NCBI GenBank assembly: GCA_036365145.1
Contig: JAEOAD010000040.1
Location: 14,480,001 to 14,544,000 of the forward strand
From: Orientallactaga sibirica
Lineage: Eukaryota; Chordata; Mammalia; Rodentia; Dipodidae
Direction of reading: 5' to 3'
Length of the DNA stretch: 64,000 nt
Made by a program: the position numbers and the translations under genes. The notes under the pieces are model-generated. The model searched no databases. It saw only the letters and a list, made by a program, of their open reading frames with translations, and was not told the origin of the DNA. Numbering within the stretch: the first letter of the stretch is position 1; every line of letters begins with the position of its first letter. This document shows, one piece after another, positions 53,227 to 63,150 of the stretch.

Positions 53227-54489
53227 AACCAGTGCCCTTTCTTTCTGAAGTGGTTTTGTATTTGATTTTTTTTTTTTTTTAACATGTTGACATTTTTCTG
53301 GAATTATACTACATATTTCCCTAAAGAAAAGAAGTTTCCCTTAAACATTAAGGCCGTGTTTATGTCTCGGTGATCAGTCATTCTATGTTACTTGGGAGCT
53401 TTTCTAGAACTGTATCTCCCAGGTGTAAGCATTTACCTCACAAGTCACATGCAAAATGAGCAAAGACCTGCTAAGATTGTCCTCAAGTCCCACCTGGAGA
53501 CCCCTGTTTGGCCAACATGCAAGTTTATGTGACAACAGATACCTTTCAGTTTGTAATAATTTTCTCCTCCCAGGGCTTCCAAATTACTTTAATACATAAG
53601 GCCCATCACTTATATTAACAAATTGAAGTCTGTCATCATTACTTAAGAGCCAGCGACATTAATAGAGATGCAGCGGCACAGTTTTTGTTTGACAGTTTAA
53701 ACCATTGGATCATCTGCCTGGTGTTTATAGAGTGCTGAAAGTTCAACAGATTAAATTCACTAAAAGAAAAAAAAAAAAACTGGGCATTTTAAACCAACTG
53801 TCTTAATTGGTAGCATCTTATTTGCATAACCATCCCATGCCTCTCTCCTGTACTGTTCTGGAGTTCAAGATTAGAGGATTGATTTGCGTATTCCCCAGGT
53901 ATAAGGGAAAACCATGTGCATTTGGCAAAAATTGGATACTTTCATCTCAAAGTGGATTCTTCAAAACTATTTGTCAATTGGATTTTTTTCAATACCTTAA
54001 AATTTTTCTATTCTAGAGGAGCTTCCCAGCAGAGTAACTGTCTCGACAAGAGGAGGGAAGATATTTGAATTTGTCCTTGAAAAGGGGAGAAAAGGATAGC
54101 TTACAACTGATAACCCAAATCCAATTCGGCTCTGGCTGGCAACCTAAATTCTCTGTTATCAATGTGCAGGTCACATCTGGGAAAATTTTCTTGAAAAATT
54201 CCAGACAGAATGACTTTTCTAATGACCCTGAGCATGATCTGTGTCGATAAATAGCCAATAATGGAGATAGGTGACTTGTATATTTTCTTCCAAGCATGTT
54301 GGTGAAAATAAAGGTAGACTCATTTCCCCATTAATGAAAACTTCAGGAAGAAGCATCTGCCTGGTGTTTGAGCCAAGTTTAGTCCTCCCATTTTTTTAAA
54401 CCAACTGAAACTTTTTAATAATTTGTGTCGGTCTTGGGTTTTCTAAGAAATCTACTTACATTATCTCTCAGCTGCTTCAAAACTTAATC
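53227..54489. other. Repeat-free stretch, candidate conserved noncoding DNA
   Basis: About 1.25 kb without repeats; attactttaatacataagg, gacattaatagag, taacaaattgaag and other AT-rich words; no long open frame. The part at 54050-54330 is the apparent source of patches in the next B1. Confidence 0.4.
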
Positions 54490-54700
54490 TTTTTTTTTTT
54501 TTTTTTTTTTTTTTTTTGAAGATTTTGAGAGGTAGGGTCTCACACTGGTCCAGGCTGACCTGGAATTAACTATGTCACATCTCAGGGTGGCCTTGAACTC
54601 TCAGACAGAATCCTCTAATGACCTACCTCTGCCGATAAATCCAATAATGGAGAGTGCTGGGATTAAAGGTGTAGACTCGCCACCACGCTGAGTTTAGCTC
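54490..54700 (-). mobile_element. Mosaic B1 carrying patches of upstream DNA
   Basis: A B1 (long T-run, ggtagggtctcacactgg ... ccaccacgctgag) whose body holds at least five insertions. Each is identical to sequence 357-404 bases upstream and in the same order: gtcacatct, cagacagaat, tctaatgacc, ccaataatggaga, gtagactc. The 5' edge also shows gaagat. See findings. Confidence 0.9.
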
Positions 54701-54750
54701 TAAAACAGAAAGCATTTAATCTTTTATGTCTTGGGTTTTTTGGAGGTCTG

Positions 54751-54784
54751 TCACATCCCTCTGACCTTCACATCCCTCTGACCT
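54751..54784. repeat. 17-bp tandem duplication
   Basis: tcacatccctctgacct occurs twice in a row, 50 bases past the mosaic B1. Confidence 0.95.
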
Positions 54785-55184
54785 TGCTAAATTTCTGAAC
54801 CTTTCACTTCCTATGTCAAGTCTCAAACGTCATAGCGTTATTCTCTTCTACCCACCCTCCCTTCCATCTACCCACCCATTTGCTCAGGCATCATGAATTC
54901 GTAGCCCTTTGTAGGCTGCAAACGCTACATAAAATAAGACACATACTTGGCCTTGAGAAACTTAGACTCACTCACTAGATGAAATCCCTATACAAGTAGC
55001 TAGAGAGAAAGAGTGTCCCAAGACAAGCCTCGCCGTGTGAAAAGTTGAAAACTTAATTTTCAGTAAATTTAGAAACTAAATCAGGAGGAAAAAAAAAAAT
55101 AAACAGATTATACATTGTGAAGAAGAAGTGGGAAAATTTGCTAACCTGACAGATACAAAGCATACAGCATTATTATGTACGATT
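54785..55184. other. Single-copy stretch
   Basis: About 400 bases, no recognised feature. Confidence 0.4.
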
Positions 55185-55335
55185 TTGGGATTGTTCTTAA
55201 ATCCTGCCTGGTACTGAACACCTAATGACATGCCTATGGCTGTAGAGGCCATGATCCCTGGGAGGGGACTACTACTGTTGCCTGGCTAAATGGATATATT
55301 ATGTTCACAAAACTAAATATGTTTATGCCCATCTA

Positions 55336-55558
55336 TTTTTTTTAAGTTTTATTTTTATCTATTTATGTGAGAGAGAGAAAGAGGCAGAGATAGGGAGACA
55401 GAGGGGGGAGAGAGAGAAAATGGGCATGCCAGGCCATCCAGCCACTGCAAACGAACTCCAGATGCATGTGCCACCCTGTGCATCTGGATTACGTGGGTCC
55501 TGGGGAATCAAACCTGGGTCCTTTGGCTTTGTAGGTAGGCACCTTAACCTCCAGCCCC
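55336..55558 (-). mobile_element. Type A SINE in the L1 end
   Basis: ttttatctatttatgtgag to tagtaggcaccttaacc ... ccagcccc, with a shortened head. Confidence 0.9.
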
Positions 55559-55564
55559 CCCCCA

Positions 55565-55776
55565 TCTATTTTTACATATTTATTTATGTGAGAGAGAAAG
55601 AGGCAGACAGAGAGAGAGAGAGACAATGGGCACACTAGGGCCCCTAGCCACTGCAAACAAACTGCAGACGTATGTTCCACCTTGTGCATCTGGTTTATGT
55701 AGGTAGTGGGGATTGAATCTGGGTCCTTAGGCTTTGCAGGCAAGCACCTTAATCAATGAGCCATCTTTCCAGCCCT
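55565..55776 (-). mobile_element. Type A SINE in the L1 end
   Basis: ttacatatttatttatgtgag to gagccatctttccagccc; cccatctatt flanks this and the previous copy. Confidence 0.92.
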
Positions 55777-56401
55777 ATGCCCATCTATTAATGCTACCAT
55801 CACTTTTGGTTTAGAGAAGCTTCTCTTTTCAGATGGCGATAACCACTGGGGTGACTCAAAAGTCACCAAAGTGCTGAGAAGAAGGGACAGTGGAGTGTTC
55901 AGCACTAAATGAGACATCTCTATCACACCCTTCAAGGCTCAGGGACCATTGCAGAAGAAGTGGTGGAAAGAATGAATGTAAAAACCAGGTCAGTGCCAAG
56001 GCTCTTGGTTTCCCACAAGGAATAGCTAGTAAGACCCTGTTGCTGAAGGCTCCACATACATGGGCTGCAAGGTCACTGAGAAATCCTGCTGGAGCTGAGC
56101 TGAAAACCTTCTCCATGTAGATCATCTGACAGAAAGCTGAAAAAAGCTGCACTGCATGCAACTGCATGGGGAGAGAGAAGTAAATACTGTAAGCCTTAGG
56201 CTTGGCCAGCCAGGCCAGACCAGCCAATGGGTGCAATAGTGGCATGTCTGTTCTGGGGGAAACCAACTGCTCTCTAATTGAACTGGAGGCCCACTCCATG
56301 GGCGGGAATACATCCCTGATACTGAAAACCCTATGATAGGGGAAGTCATGAGCTGTAAGGGTGTAATGCCTGTTGGGGTCTGGCTAAATGTATATATTAT
56401 G

Positions 56402-57070
56402 TGTCAGACACAGGTAGGGCCAGGGGCTAAAGCAGGCCTAAGCTATCAGACATGACTAGGCCCCCCAGGCTAAGGAGTGTTCGCAGCAGCCTGGACCCTC
56501 GGGTGAATCTTGGTTCCCAGGGACTGGCAGTAGTAAGGTCCCTCCCCCCAGGGGTCGCAGTGAACCTGGACCCCCTAACAAATCTCGGGCCCCAAGACCA
56601 GCAGGAGGAGAGCAGGTCCGTCCCCCCAGCCCAGGATGTCTGAACGTTCTGATAAGACTTAGGCTTCTCTCATAGCCCTGTGACCTTTGGCCAGTTACCT
56701 AGGAAACTTTTTATACAGTATCAGCCAACAGCCTTTACACAGCTTCATACCCCTATCACTCATACCCTATACCTCTTCCCGCCACTATGTAGATCACCTG
56801 ACCCTCTCGCCGTGTGCTAGAATGAACATCCCCATATGCCAAGTTGGCATTGCAAACAACCTTTGAACCCACCAATCCCTTTGGGACCCTCTTCCCGCTC
56901 TCCCTCTCAACTGCTTATAAAAACCCAGTTCCTTGTTGAATAAACGAGAGCTGTTCTCTGAAGCTGTTTCCTGGATATTTCTTCCCATTGCACTCATGGC
57001 CACCCAAGACGCCGCCCCACCATTGCCTGGATGTGCAATGGCCCTTTGAGTGAGGAACCAGGGACCCACA
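56402..57070 (+). mobile_element. Solo retroviral LTR with TATA box and perfect 6-bp duplication
   Basis: 669 bp, TGTCAGAC ... GGGACCCACA; target duplication ATTATG (56396-56401, 57071-57076) inside the L1 end. TATA-like cttataaaaaccc (56925), then gaataaacgagagc (AATAAA) and a U5-like end. The U3 has an imperfect duplication of about 75 bp (56480-56635). Six-base duplication and the shared GGACCCACA end link it to the LTR at 7-647. Confidence 0.85.
56925..56937 (+). promoter_or_regulatory. LTR TATA box
   Basis: cttataaaaaccc about 20 bases before the AATAAA polyadenylation word, a compact R region. Confidence 0.6.
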
Positions 57071-57457
57071 ATTATGCTCACCAAACTGCCCAGTAAGCAC
57101 TTCTCTTAATGTTTGTATCCATATATTAATGCTACTCTCGCTTTTGGTTAGAGAAGCTTCTCTTTTCAGATGGCAGTGACCACTGGGATGACTCAGAAGG
57201 CACCATGGTGGTGAGGAGAAGGGACAGAGGAGTTCTCAGCACTGAAATATCTCTATCACATTTTCCAAGTCACAGGGTCCAATGCTGAAGAGGTGGCGGA
57301 AGGAATGTAAGAGCCAAAGGAAGGGTAGGACTCCTTACAATGCACTCTTTCAGACACAAAATGGCCTGGATATCCATGACCTCGCAGTGCCTGACACTAC
57401 CTACACAAGACCATCATTATAGGAGGAAAAGATGATGACATCAAAATAAAAGAGAGG

Positions 57458-57612
57458 GGAGCCAGGTGTGGTGGTGCACACCTTTAATCCCAGCTCTTAG
57501 GAGGCAGAGGTAGGAGGATCGCCATGAGTTTGAGGCCACTCTGAAAATACAGAGTGAATTCCAGGTCAGCCTGGGCTAGAGTGAGACCCTACCTCAAAAA
57601 ACCAAAAATAAA
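57458..57612 (+). mobile_element. B1 SINE in the L1 end
   Basis: gccaggtgtggtggtgcacacc to ctacctcaaaaaacc. Confidence 0.94.
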
Positions 57613-57632
57613 AAATAGATAAAAGAGAAGGG

Positions 57633-57795
57633 CTGGGCGTGGTGGCACACGCCATTAATCCCAGCACTCAGGAGGCAGAGGTAGGAGGATCACTGTGAGT
57701 TTGAGGCCACCCTGACACTACATAGTGAACTCCAGGTCAGCCAGGGCTAGAGTGAGACCCTACCTCAAAAAACCAAAAAAATAAATAAATAAAAA
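57633..57795 (+). mobile_element. B1 SINE in the L1 end
   Basis: gctgggcgtggtggcacacgcc to (aaata)n; aaaagagag-like flanks on both B1s. Confidence 0.94.
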
Positions 57796-58215
57796 TTTTA
57801 AAAAGAGAGAGGCTGATTGAGGGGGAAGGGGATATGATGAGGAGTAGAGTTGTGAAGGGAGGAAATTATCATAGTTTATTGTCCATAATTATAGACGTTG
57901 TCAATAATAAAATATAAAAGTCAAAAACAAGATTGAATGTAAGAACCAAAGGAAGGGGAAGAGTGTTTATAATAATATTTTCCGCCAGACACAAAGTGGC
58001 CTTGATATTCATGACCTCACAGTAGCTGACCCTACCTACACAAGACGTGCATAATTGGATAAAAAAAAATGATGGCATCAAAATAAAAGAGAGAATGGTT
58101 GGACAAAGAAGGGATTCAGTGGAGGGGCTTTTGGGGGGGGTGAGAGAGGATGGGGAGCAGGGATTATGAGCGTGGTGTCTTGTTAGTATTTATGGAAGTT
58201 GTCAATTAAGTTTTA

Positions 58216-58688
58216 AAATACAAATTATTATATTATTCCATAATTAATTAATATTGATGTAATCCTGGTCATTTCTTCTTGCACCTTCCTGATAGGAAAG
58301 TACCTGAAATGACTTAGCCACTTTTCATTTTGCTTTTTTCTTGTTTATTTGTTTTTTAATTCTGCTTTCTTTGAGCTCTTTTCTGTGAAACCCATCCGCT
58401 CTGCTTAGTCTACTGGAACACTTAATTCTACTTTATGGAATGAAATGGAGCCTCGTCCCAGAGCTGAAAAGTTGAGATCTTTGAATGCTTGTGATTTTGC
58501 CCCTTTTGACAGTGTTTTGGGGTAGGGGACAGGTGTCACTTCTTGTCAGCTAATTCAGTATTCTCATAGGTAAAAACTGCAACAATCATTGCTAAATAGA
58601 AACCTTCCTTTTTTTTCATAACATGAAACTTCATCTACATTCAGATTAAATTGTATCATGTCACAAACTTGTAAAAAATAATGAAGAT
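58216..58688. other. Single-copy stretch
   Basis: About 470 bases, AT-rich, no recognised feature. Confidence 0.45.
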
Positions 58689-58893
58689 TAGCCGAGCGTG
58701 GTGGCACACACCTTTAACCTAGCACTTGGGAGGCAGAGGTAGGAGGATCGCCATGAGTTTGAAGCCACCCTGAGAATACATAATGAATTCCAGCTCAGCC
58801 TGAGCTAGAGTGAGACCCTACCTCAAAAATAAATAAATAAATAAATAAAATAAAATAAAATAAAATAAAATAAAATAAAATAAAATAAAATAA
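58689..58893 (+). mobile_element. B1 with (AAATA)n tail
   Basis: gccgagcgtggtggcacacacc to ctacctc, then (aaat)n/(aaaat)n; flanks taatgaagatta / taacgaagatta. Confidence 0.94.
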
Positions 58894-58911
58894 CGAAGAT
58901 TAAAAAGGAAA

Positions 58912-59060
58912 ACTAGCTATGGTGGTACATGCCTGTAATCCCAGAACTCAGGAGGCTGAGATGGGAGGATTACAGCTAGTTCAAGGCCCGCCTAAGATAC
59001 ATAGTGTGTTCCAGGCCAGCCTTAGAAACATGCCGAGGCCATGTCTCAAAAAACGCGAAA
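58912..59060 (+). mobile_element. Old B1
   Basis: agctatggtggtacatgcctgtaatcccagaactcaggaggctgag to catgtctcaaaaaacg. Confidence 0.82.
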
Positions 59061-59076
59061 TAACAAAACAAATGGA

Positions 59077-59175
59077 AAGGGAAGCCCTGTGTGTGATGCG
59101 CGCCCGTCATTCCAATAGTCAGGAAGGCTGCGAAGCAAGAGAATCTCTGGATATGGCAAGACTGTCTCAAAACCA
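59077..59175 (+). mobile_element. Old B1 with internal deletion
   Basis: ctgtgtgtgatgcgcgcccgtcattcc ... ggaaggctgcgaagcaagagaatctc ... gactgtctcaaaac. Confidence 0.6.
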
Positions 59176-59182
59176 ACAAGCA

Positions 59183-59335
59183 AGCCGGGCATGGTGGCGC
59201 ACGCCTTTAATCCCAGCACTCGGGAGGCAGAGGTAGCAGGATTGCTGTGAGTTCGAGGTCACCCTGAGATTACATAGTGAATTCCAGGTCAGCCTGGGCT
59301 AGTGTGAGACCCTACCTCGAAAAGAAAAAACAAAA
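59183..59335 (+). mobile_element. B1 SINE, young
   Basis: gccgggcatggtggcgcacgcc to ctacctcgaaaag, few differences from the local consensus. Confidence 0.95.
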
Positions 59336-59379
59336 AACCAACAAACAGAAAAAGAAACTAGACAAGGTGTTGTTGTTTT

Positions 59380-59727
59380 TTTCATTATTTACTCTTTTAT
59401 CCCATGTGAATTTTTTTATTTTTAAACATTTTACTTATTTATATTTTTAATGTATAATTTTTTGTTGACAACTTCTATACATGCAGACAATAAACCATGA
59501 TAATTCCCTTCCCTCACTCACTTTTCCCTTCACAACTCCACTCCCCACCATATCTCCTCCTTCTCTCCATTAGTCTCTCTTTTATTTTGATGTCATCATC
59601 TTTTTCTCCTATTATGAGGGTCTTGTGAAGGCACTGCTAGGCATTGCAAGGTTGTAGATATTGAGGCCAATTTCTGTCTGGACATTTGCATTGCAAGGAG
59701 TCGGTAGTACCCTTCCTTTGGCTCTTA
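59380..59727 (-). mobile_element. L1 3' end, inverted
   Basis: Minus reading gagccaaaggaagggtac ... ttgcaatgcc ... ataataggagaaaaagatgatgacatcaaaataaaag ... gaagttgtcaac, matching the tail of the copies at 57.3 and 58.0 kb. Confidence 0.65.
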
Positions 59728-59739
59728 TATTCTTTTTAA

Positions 59740-59924
59740 AAAAAATATTTTATTTATTTATGTATTTATTTGACAAAGAAAGAGGGAGAGAGAGAATGGG
59801 CACGCCAGGGCCTCCAGCCACTGCAAAGAAACTCCAGATGCATGCACTCCCTTGTGCATCTGGCTTGAGTGGGTCCTTTGGCTTTGCAGGAAAACGCCTT
59901 AACCACTAAGCCATCCCTCCAAGG
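59740..59924 (-). mobile_element. Type A SINE in the inverted L1 end
   Basis: ttatttatttatgtatttatttg; the B-box region is deleted (gagtgggtcctttggc); flanks ggctcttatattcttttt / ggctcttacattcttttt. Confidence 0.9.
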
Positions 59925-60108
59925 CTCTTACATTCTTTTTTTTTTTAAACCATAAACCTATTATCCACTTTTAAGCCCAGGTAACAATGGGATGAATAAA
60001 GTCCAACTATGAGATCTTTCTCAGGCGCATTGACTGAGATGTCCGGTGAATGACTCATATTTGGAGCAATGGAACCAGGAAACAAAAGCTGAAATGGTCA
60101 GGAAATGC

Positions 60109-60340
60109 AGGGCTGGAGAGATGGTTTAGTGGTGAAGCGCTTGCCTGTGAAGCCTAAGGACCCTGGTTTGAGGCTCGATTCCCCAGGACTCATGTAAGCC
60201 AGATGCCCAAAGTGGCACATGCATCTGGAGTTCGTTTGCAGTGGCTGGAGGCCCTGGCGTGCCCGTTCTCCTCTCTATCTCTCTGCCTCTTTCTCTCTCA
60301 ATAAACAAATAAAAATAAACAAAAAAATTTAGAAAAAAAG
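60109..60340 (+). mobile_element. Type A SINE
   Basis: gggctggagagatggtttagtggtgaagcgc; B-box variant gaggctcgattcccc; tail caataaacaaataaa. Confidence 0.94.
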
Positions 60341-60349
60341 AGATGCAGT

Positions 60350-60524
60350 TTTTTTTTTTGTTTTGTTTTGTTTTTGGTTTTTCCTGAGGTAGGGTCTCAT
60401 TCTAGCACAGGCTGACCAGGAATTCATTAGGTAGTCTCAGGGTGGCCTCGAACTCATGGCCATCCTCCTACCTCTGCCTCCCGAGTGCGCTGGGATTAAA
60501 GGTGTGTGCCACCATGCCTGGCTG
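60350..60524 (-). mobile_element. B1 SINE
   Basis: ttttgttttgtttttggtttttcctgaggtagggtctc to caccatgcctggc. Confidence 0.94.
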
Positions 60525-61084
60525 ATGCAGGGTTTTGTTTATGTGATTTAAGTTTACCTCAGACTAACTAACAAAGACTGAATAAAGTGCTGAAATTTGA
60601 TGGAACAATTGTCTCTGGGAGACAAAGCAGCATTTCATTGCCTCTCTGTCTGCTGTTAACAAGCCAAAATAATGACAATGACAGCTGATCGAATGAAATG
60701 ACAGAGGACAGGGTTTTCATCGGTTAAATCTCTTTGTGCAGTCTGCAGGAGACTGTGAGGTTTTAGTATCCTCTATTCACAAATCCCCAATCAGCCCCAT
60801 TTCCGTAAGAGGAGGGGCTGTGGTAGGCAGAGTCGGCAGGCCCAGCGGAGAGAATGGTGGCTCTGAGTCTGTCCAAGGAGCCTGAGTGTAGTTAGTTACC
60901 CGTGGACTTGGGAGATGAGGCTAAGGAAATCAGTTTGAATACAGTCCCAGTGAAAGTAATAAGAAGCAAGTAGGTTTCCAGGCCTTGCCTAATGCACATA
61001 CACACAGGGATTCCCAGATGGTTCCTCATGCTCAGCCCTGTGATCTATCAGAATTCTTTTCCCAAGGACTGCGTGCTAAGGAAG
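60525..61084. other. Single-copy stretch
   Basis: About 560 bases, no recognised feature. Confidence 0.45.
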
Positions 61085-61634
61085 TGTATTGGGTAGCATG
61101 CTTTTGCTGTGATCAAAGGACTTGCAAGATATAATTTAAGGAAGGAAGAAAGGATTTATCTCAGCTCATGCTTTTTAAAAATGAAACTTATTTATCTATC
61201 CATTTATTTATTTATGAGCTAGAGAGGAAGAGAGAATATGGGCGAGCCAGAGTCTCCAGCCACTGCAAATGAACTCCAGATGCATGCGTCACCATGTGCA
61301 TCTGTCTTAGGTGGGTTCTGGGGAATAGAACCTTAGACAAGTGCCTTAACTGCTAAGCCATCTCTTCAGCCTCTACTCATGCTTTAAAAGTATTTACCAC
61401 CCTCCCCATGGTGAGGAAAACATAGTGGGGTAGACTAGTTTACATCATGGTGGGCCAAGAAGAAGAGGATGAGATGGGAAGTAATCAGAGCTATTATAGC
61501 CCCCCAAAGCCCACCCTCAGTGGCCCAGCCTTCCTTCCATGTTTCTGGAACTTTGCAAAGCAACACTTAATTCACGGATCAAGCATTTGAATCATGAGTC
61601 TGGGGGGGGGACGTTACCTATTCAAACTCTGGCA
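61085..61634 (-). mobile_element. MaLR-like LTR split by a SINE
   Basis: Plus reading tgtattgggtagcatgc ... aaaggatttatctcagctcatgc ... catcatggtgggcc ... cttccatgtttc ... attcaaactctggca. Flanks ggaag / gaaag roughly agree. Confidence 0.6.
61177..61372 (-). mobile_element. Type A SINE in the LTR
   Basis: ttatttatctatccatttatttatttatgag to taagccatctcttcagcc; flanks ctcatgcttt. Confidence 0.92.
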
Positions 61635-61639
61635 GAAAG

Positions 61640-61980
61640 TAGTGTGTCTCGTTTTGGTGTCCTGGAGTTTTGGCTTCTTTCTAACACCTGTCAGTGTCAA
61701 TCACCTGCTTCTCAAAATTCTTGTCCATGGCACTCACCGGGTCTCGGCCTTTAGGTGAAGACCACTGAGACTTCTTAAGGGATGAGGCTATGACAAATAA
61801 TAGAAGTGACAGTTATTACTGATTATTAAATATCTTCCATGAACTTGGGACTCTTCCTAAGTCTTTAGTCTGATTCTTATTATAGCTTTCTCTTGATAGC
61901 CCATAGCACTGAATATCCCCAGGAAAGTGCAGGGTAGAGAAGGGAAAAATTTAATCTTTTTCCTTCCTTCCTTCTTACTT
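61640..61980. other. Single-copy stretch, perhaps a MIR relic
   Basis: 61814-61915 (attaaatatcttccatgaacttgg) loosely recalls MIR; otherwise nothing recognised. Confidence 0.3.
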
Positions 61981-61994
61981 CTCTTTCCTTCCTT

Positions 61995-61995
<1 letters not shown>

Positions 61996-62027
<32 letters not shown>

Positions 62028-62165
62028 CGAGGTAGGGCCTCACTCTGGCCCAGGCTGACCTGGAATACACTATGTAGTCTCAGGGTGGCCTTGAACTCAA
62101 CGGTGATCCTCCTACCTCTGCCTCCCAAGTGCTGGGATTAAAGGCGTGCGCCACCACGCCTGGCT
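61996..62165 (-). mobile_element. B1 SINE
   Basis: T-run of about 30, ttcgaggtagggcctcac to caccacgcctggc; pyrimidine-rich flanks. Confidence 0.95.
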
Positions 62166-62246
62166 TTCCTTCTCTTTCTTCCTTTCTCTCTTTCTTTCTT
62201 TCTTTTTTTTTTTTTCTTTCTTTCTTTTTTTTTCTTATTCTTTCTT
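62166..62246. repeat. Pyrimidine-rich microsatellite
   Basis: (tttc)n with T-runs; tail of the next old element. Confidence 0.9.
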
Positions 62247-62375
62247 TTGAGTTGAAGGCTCACTCTGTAGTCCAGGCTGTACTGAACTCAGGCTGGTCTT
62301 ACACTCACAATGTTCCGCCTGCCTCAGCCTCCTGAGAGCTGAGATTGCTAAAGTGAGCCATCACACTTGGGTTTA
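62247..62375 (-). mobile_element. Old B1-like SINE
   Basis: gagttgaaggctcactctgtagtccaggctg ... ctgcctcagcctcctgagagctgagattgc. Confidence 0.65.
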
Positions 62376-62664
62376 ATTTACATTTCTAGGATCACATTTC
62401 TGGCGTCCTGGTCTGTTATGTTATAACACTATGGCAGTAAAATAAGCCACTTTACAGAGTATCTCCAGTGCTACTGAACCAGTCCGTTATGAGCAGGAGA
62501 ACATACTGAAAAGAATGTAAGTTTTCAGAAAAGACAAATTCCTGTGTGTGACACACAGCTGACGTCCAATGATTGGCCACTACCAGAAACAATATGGTCA
62601 AGGTTACTATCAACATCATCATTGTCATCATCAAGTTGCTGAGGAGAAGCTCTTTTTAGTGTTA
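62376..62664. other. Single-copy stretch
   Basis: No recognised feature; short (atcatc)n at 62613-62634. Confidence 0.4.
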
Positions 62665-62724
62665 CTTATTATTATTATTAGAGACAGAGCCCTACCACGT
62701 AGCCCAAGCTGGCCTTAAACTCTT

Positions 62725-62892
62725 TTTGTTTGTTTGTTGTTTGTTTTTGTTTTTCGAGGTAGGGCCTCACTCTGGCCCAGGCTGACCTGGAATTCACTCT
62801 GTAGTCTCAGGGTGGCCTCGAACTCATGGTGATCCTCCTACCTCTGCCTCCCGAGTTCTGGGATTAAAGGTGTGCACCACCACGCCTGGCTT
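62725..62892 (-). mobile_element. B1 SINE (first insert)
   Basis: ttgtttgtttgttgtttg, tttcgaggtagggcctcac to caccacgcctggc. Confidence 0.95.
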
Positions 62893-62905
62893 TTTTTAAC
62901 TCTTT

Positions 62906-63066
62906 TTGTTGTTGTTGTTGTTTTTTCGAGGTAGAGTCTCACTCTCTAATCCAGGCTGACCTGGAATTCACTATGTAGTCTCAGGCTGTCCTCAAACTCA
63001 CAGTGATCCTACTATCTCTGCCTCTAGCGTGCTGGGATTAAAGGCGTGCGCCAGGACACCTGGCTT
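62906..63066 (-). mobile_element. B1 SINE (second insert)
   Basis: (ttg)n, ttttttcgaggtagagtctcac to gccaggacacctggc; actctttttg stands on both sides of the first insert. Confidence 0.94.
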
Positions 63067-63150
63067 GGCCTTGAACTCTTGAACCTCTTGCCTCAGCATT
63101 CCAAGTGCTGGGATCGCAGGGATGAACAACCATACCAGCAGCTTCCCCAG

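Larger units (their letters stand above)
55185..56395 (+). mobile_element. L1 3'-end copies in tandem, first part
   Basis: First copy: actgttgcctggctaaatgg, taatgctaccatcac, gagaagcttctcttttcag, to gtggtggaaagaatgaatg (about 55980). A second copy's upstream part follows without its own 5' end: cctgctggagctgagctg, ctgcatggggagagag, gtggcatgtctgttctggg, then again tctggctaaatg. The element name is inferred. Confidence 0.6.
57071..58215 (+). mobile_element. L1 3'-end copies, second part, and a third end
   Basis: Resumes with attatgctcaccaaactgcc; gttagagaagcttctcttttcag; ggatatccatgacctcgcag; to gttgtcaataataaaat (57915). A further 3' piece, attgaatgtaagaaccaaagg to gaagttgtcaattaag, runs 57932-58215. 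Confidence 0.6.
62665..63150 (-). mobile_element. Old B1 hosting two younger B1s
   Basis: Host: gagacagagccctaccacgtagcccaagctggccttaaactc before, and ggccttgaactcttgaacc ... ccaagtgctgggatcgc after the inserts. Confidence 0.75.

Noticed and set aside
57061..57076. L1 text on both sides of the LTR read as two separate L1s
   Set aside because: The ATTATG duplication shows a single L1 end interrupted by the LTR at this point.
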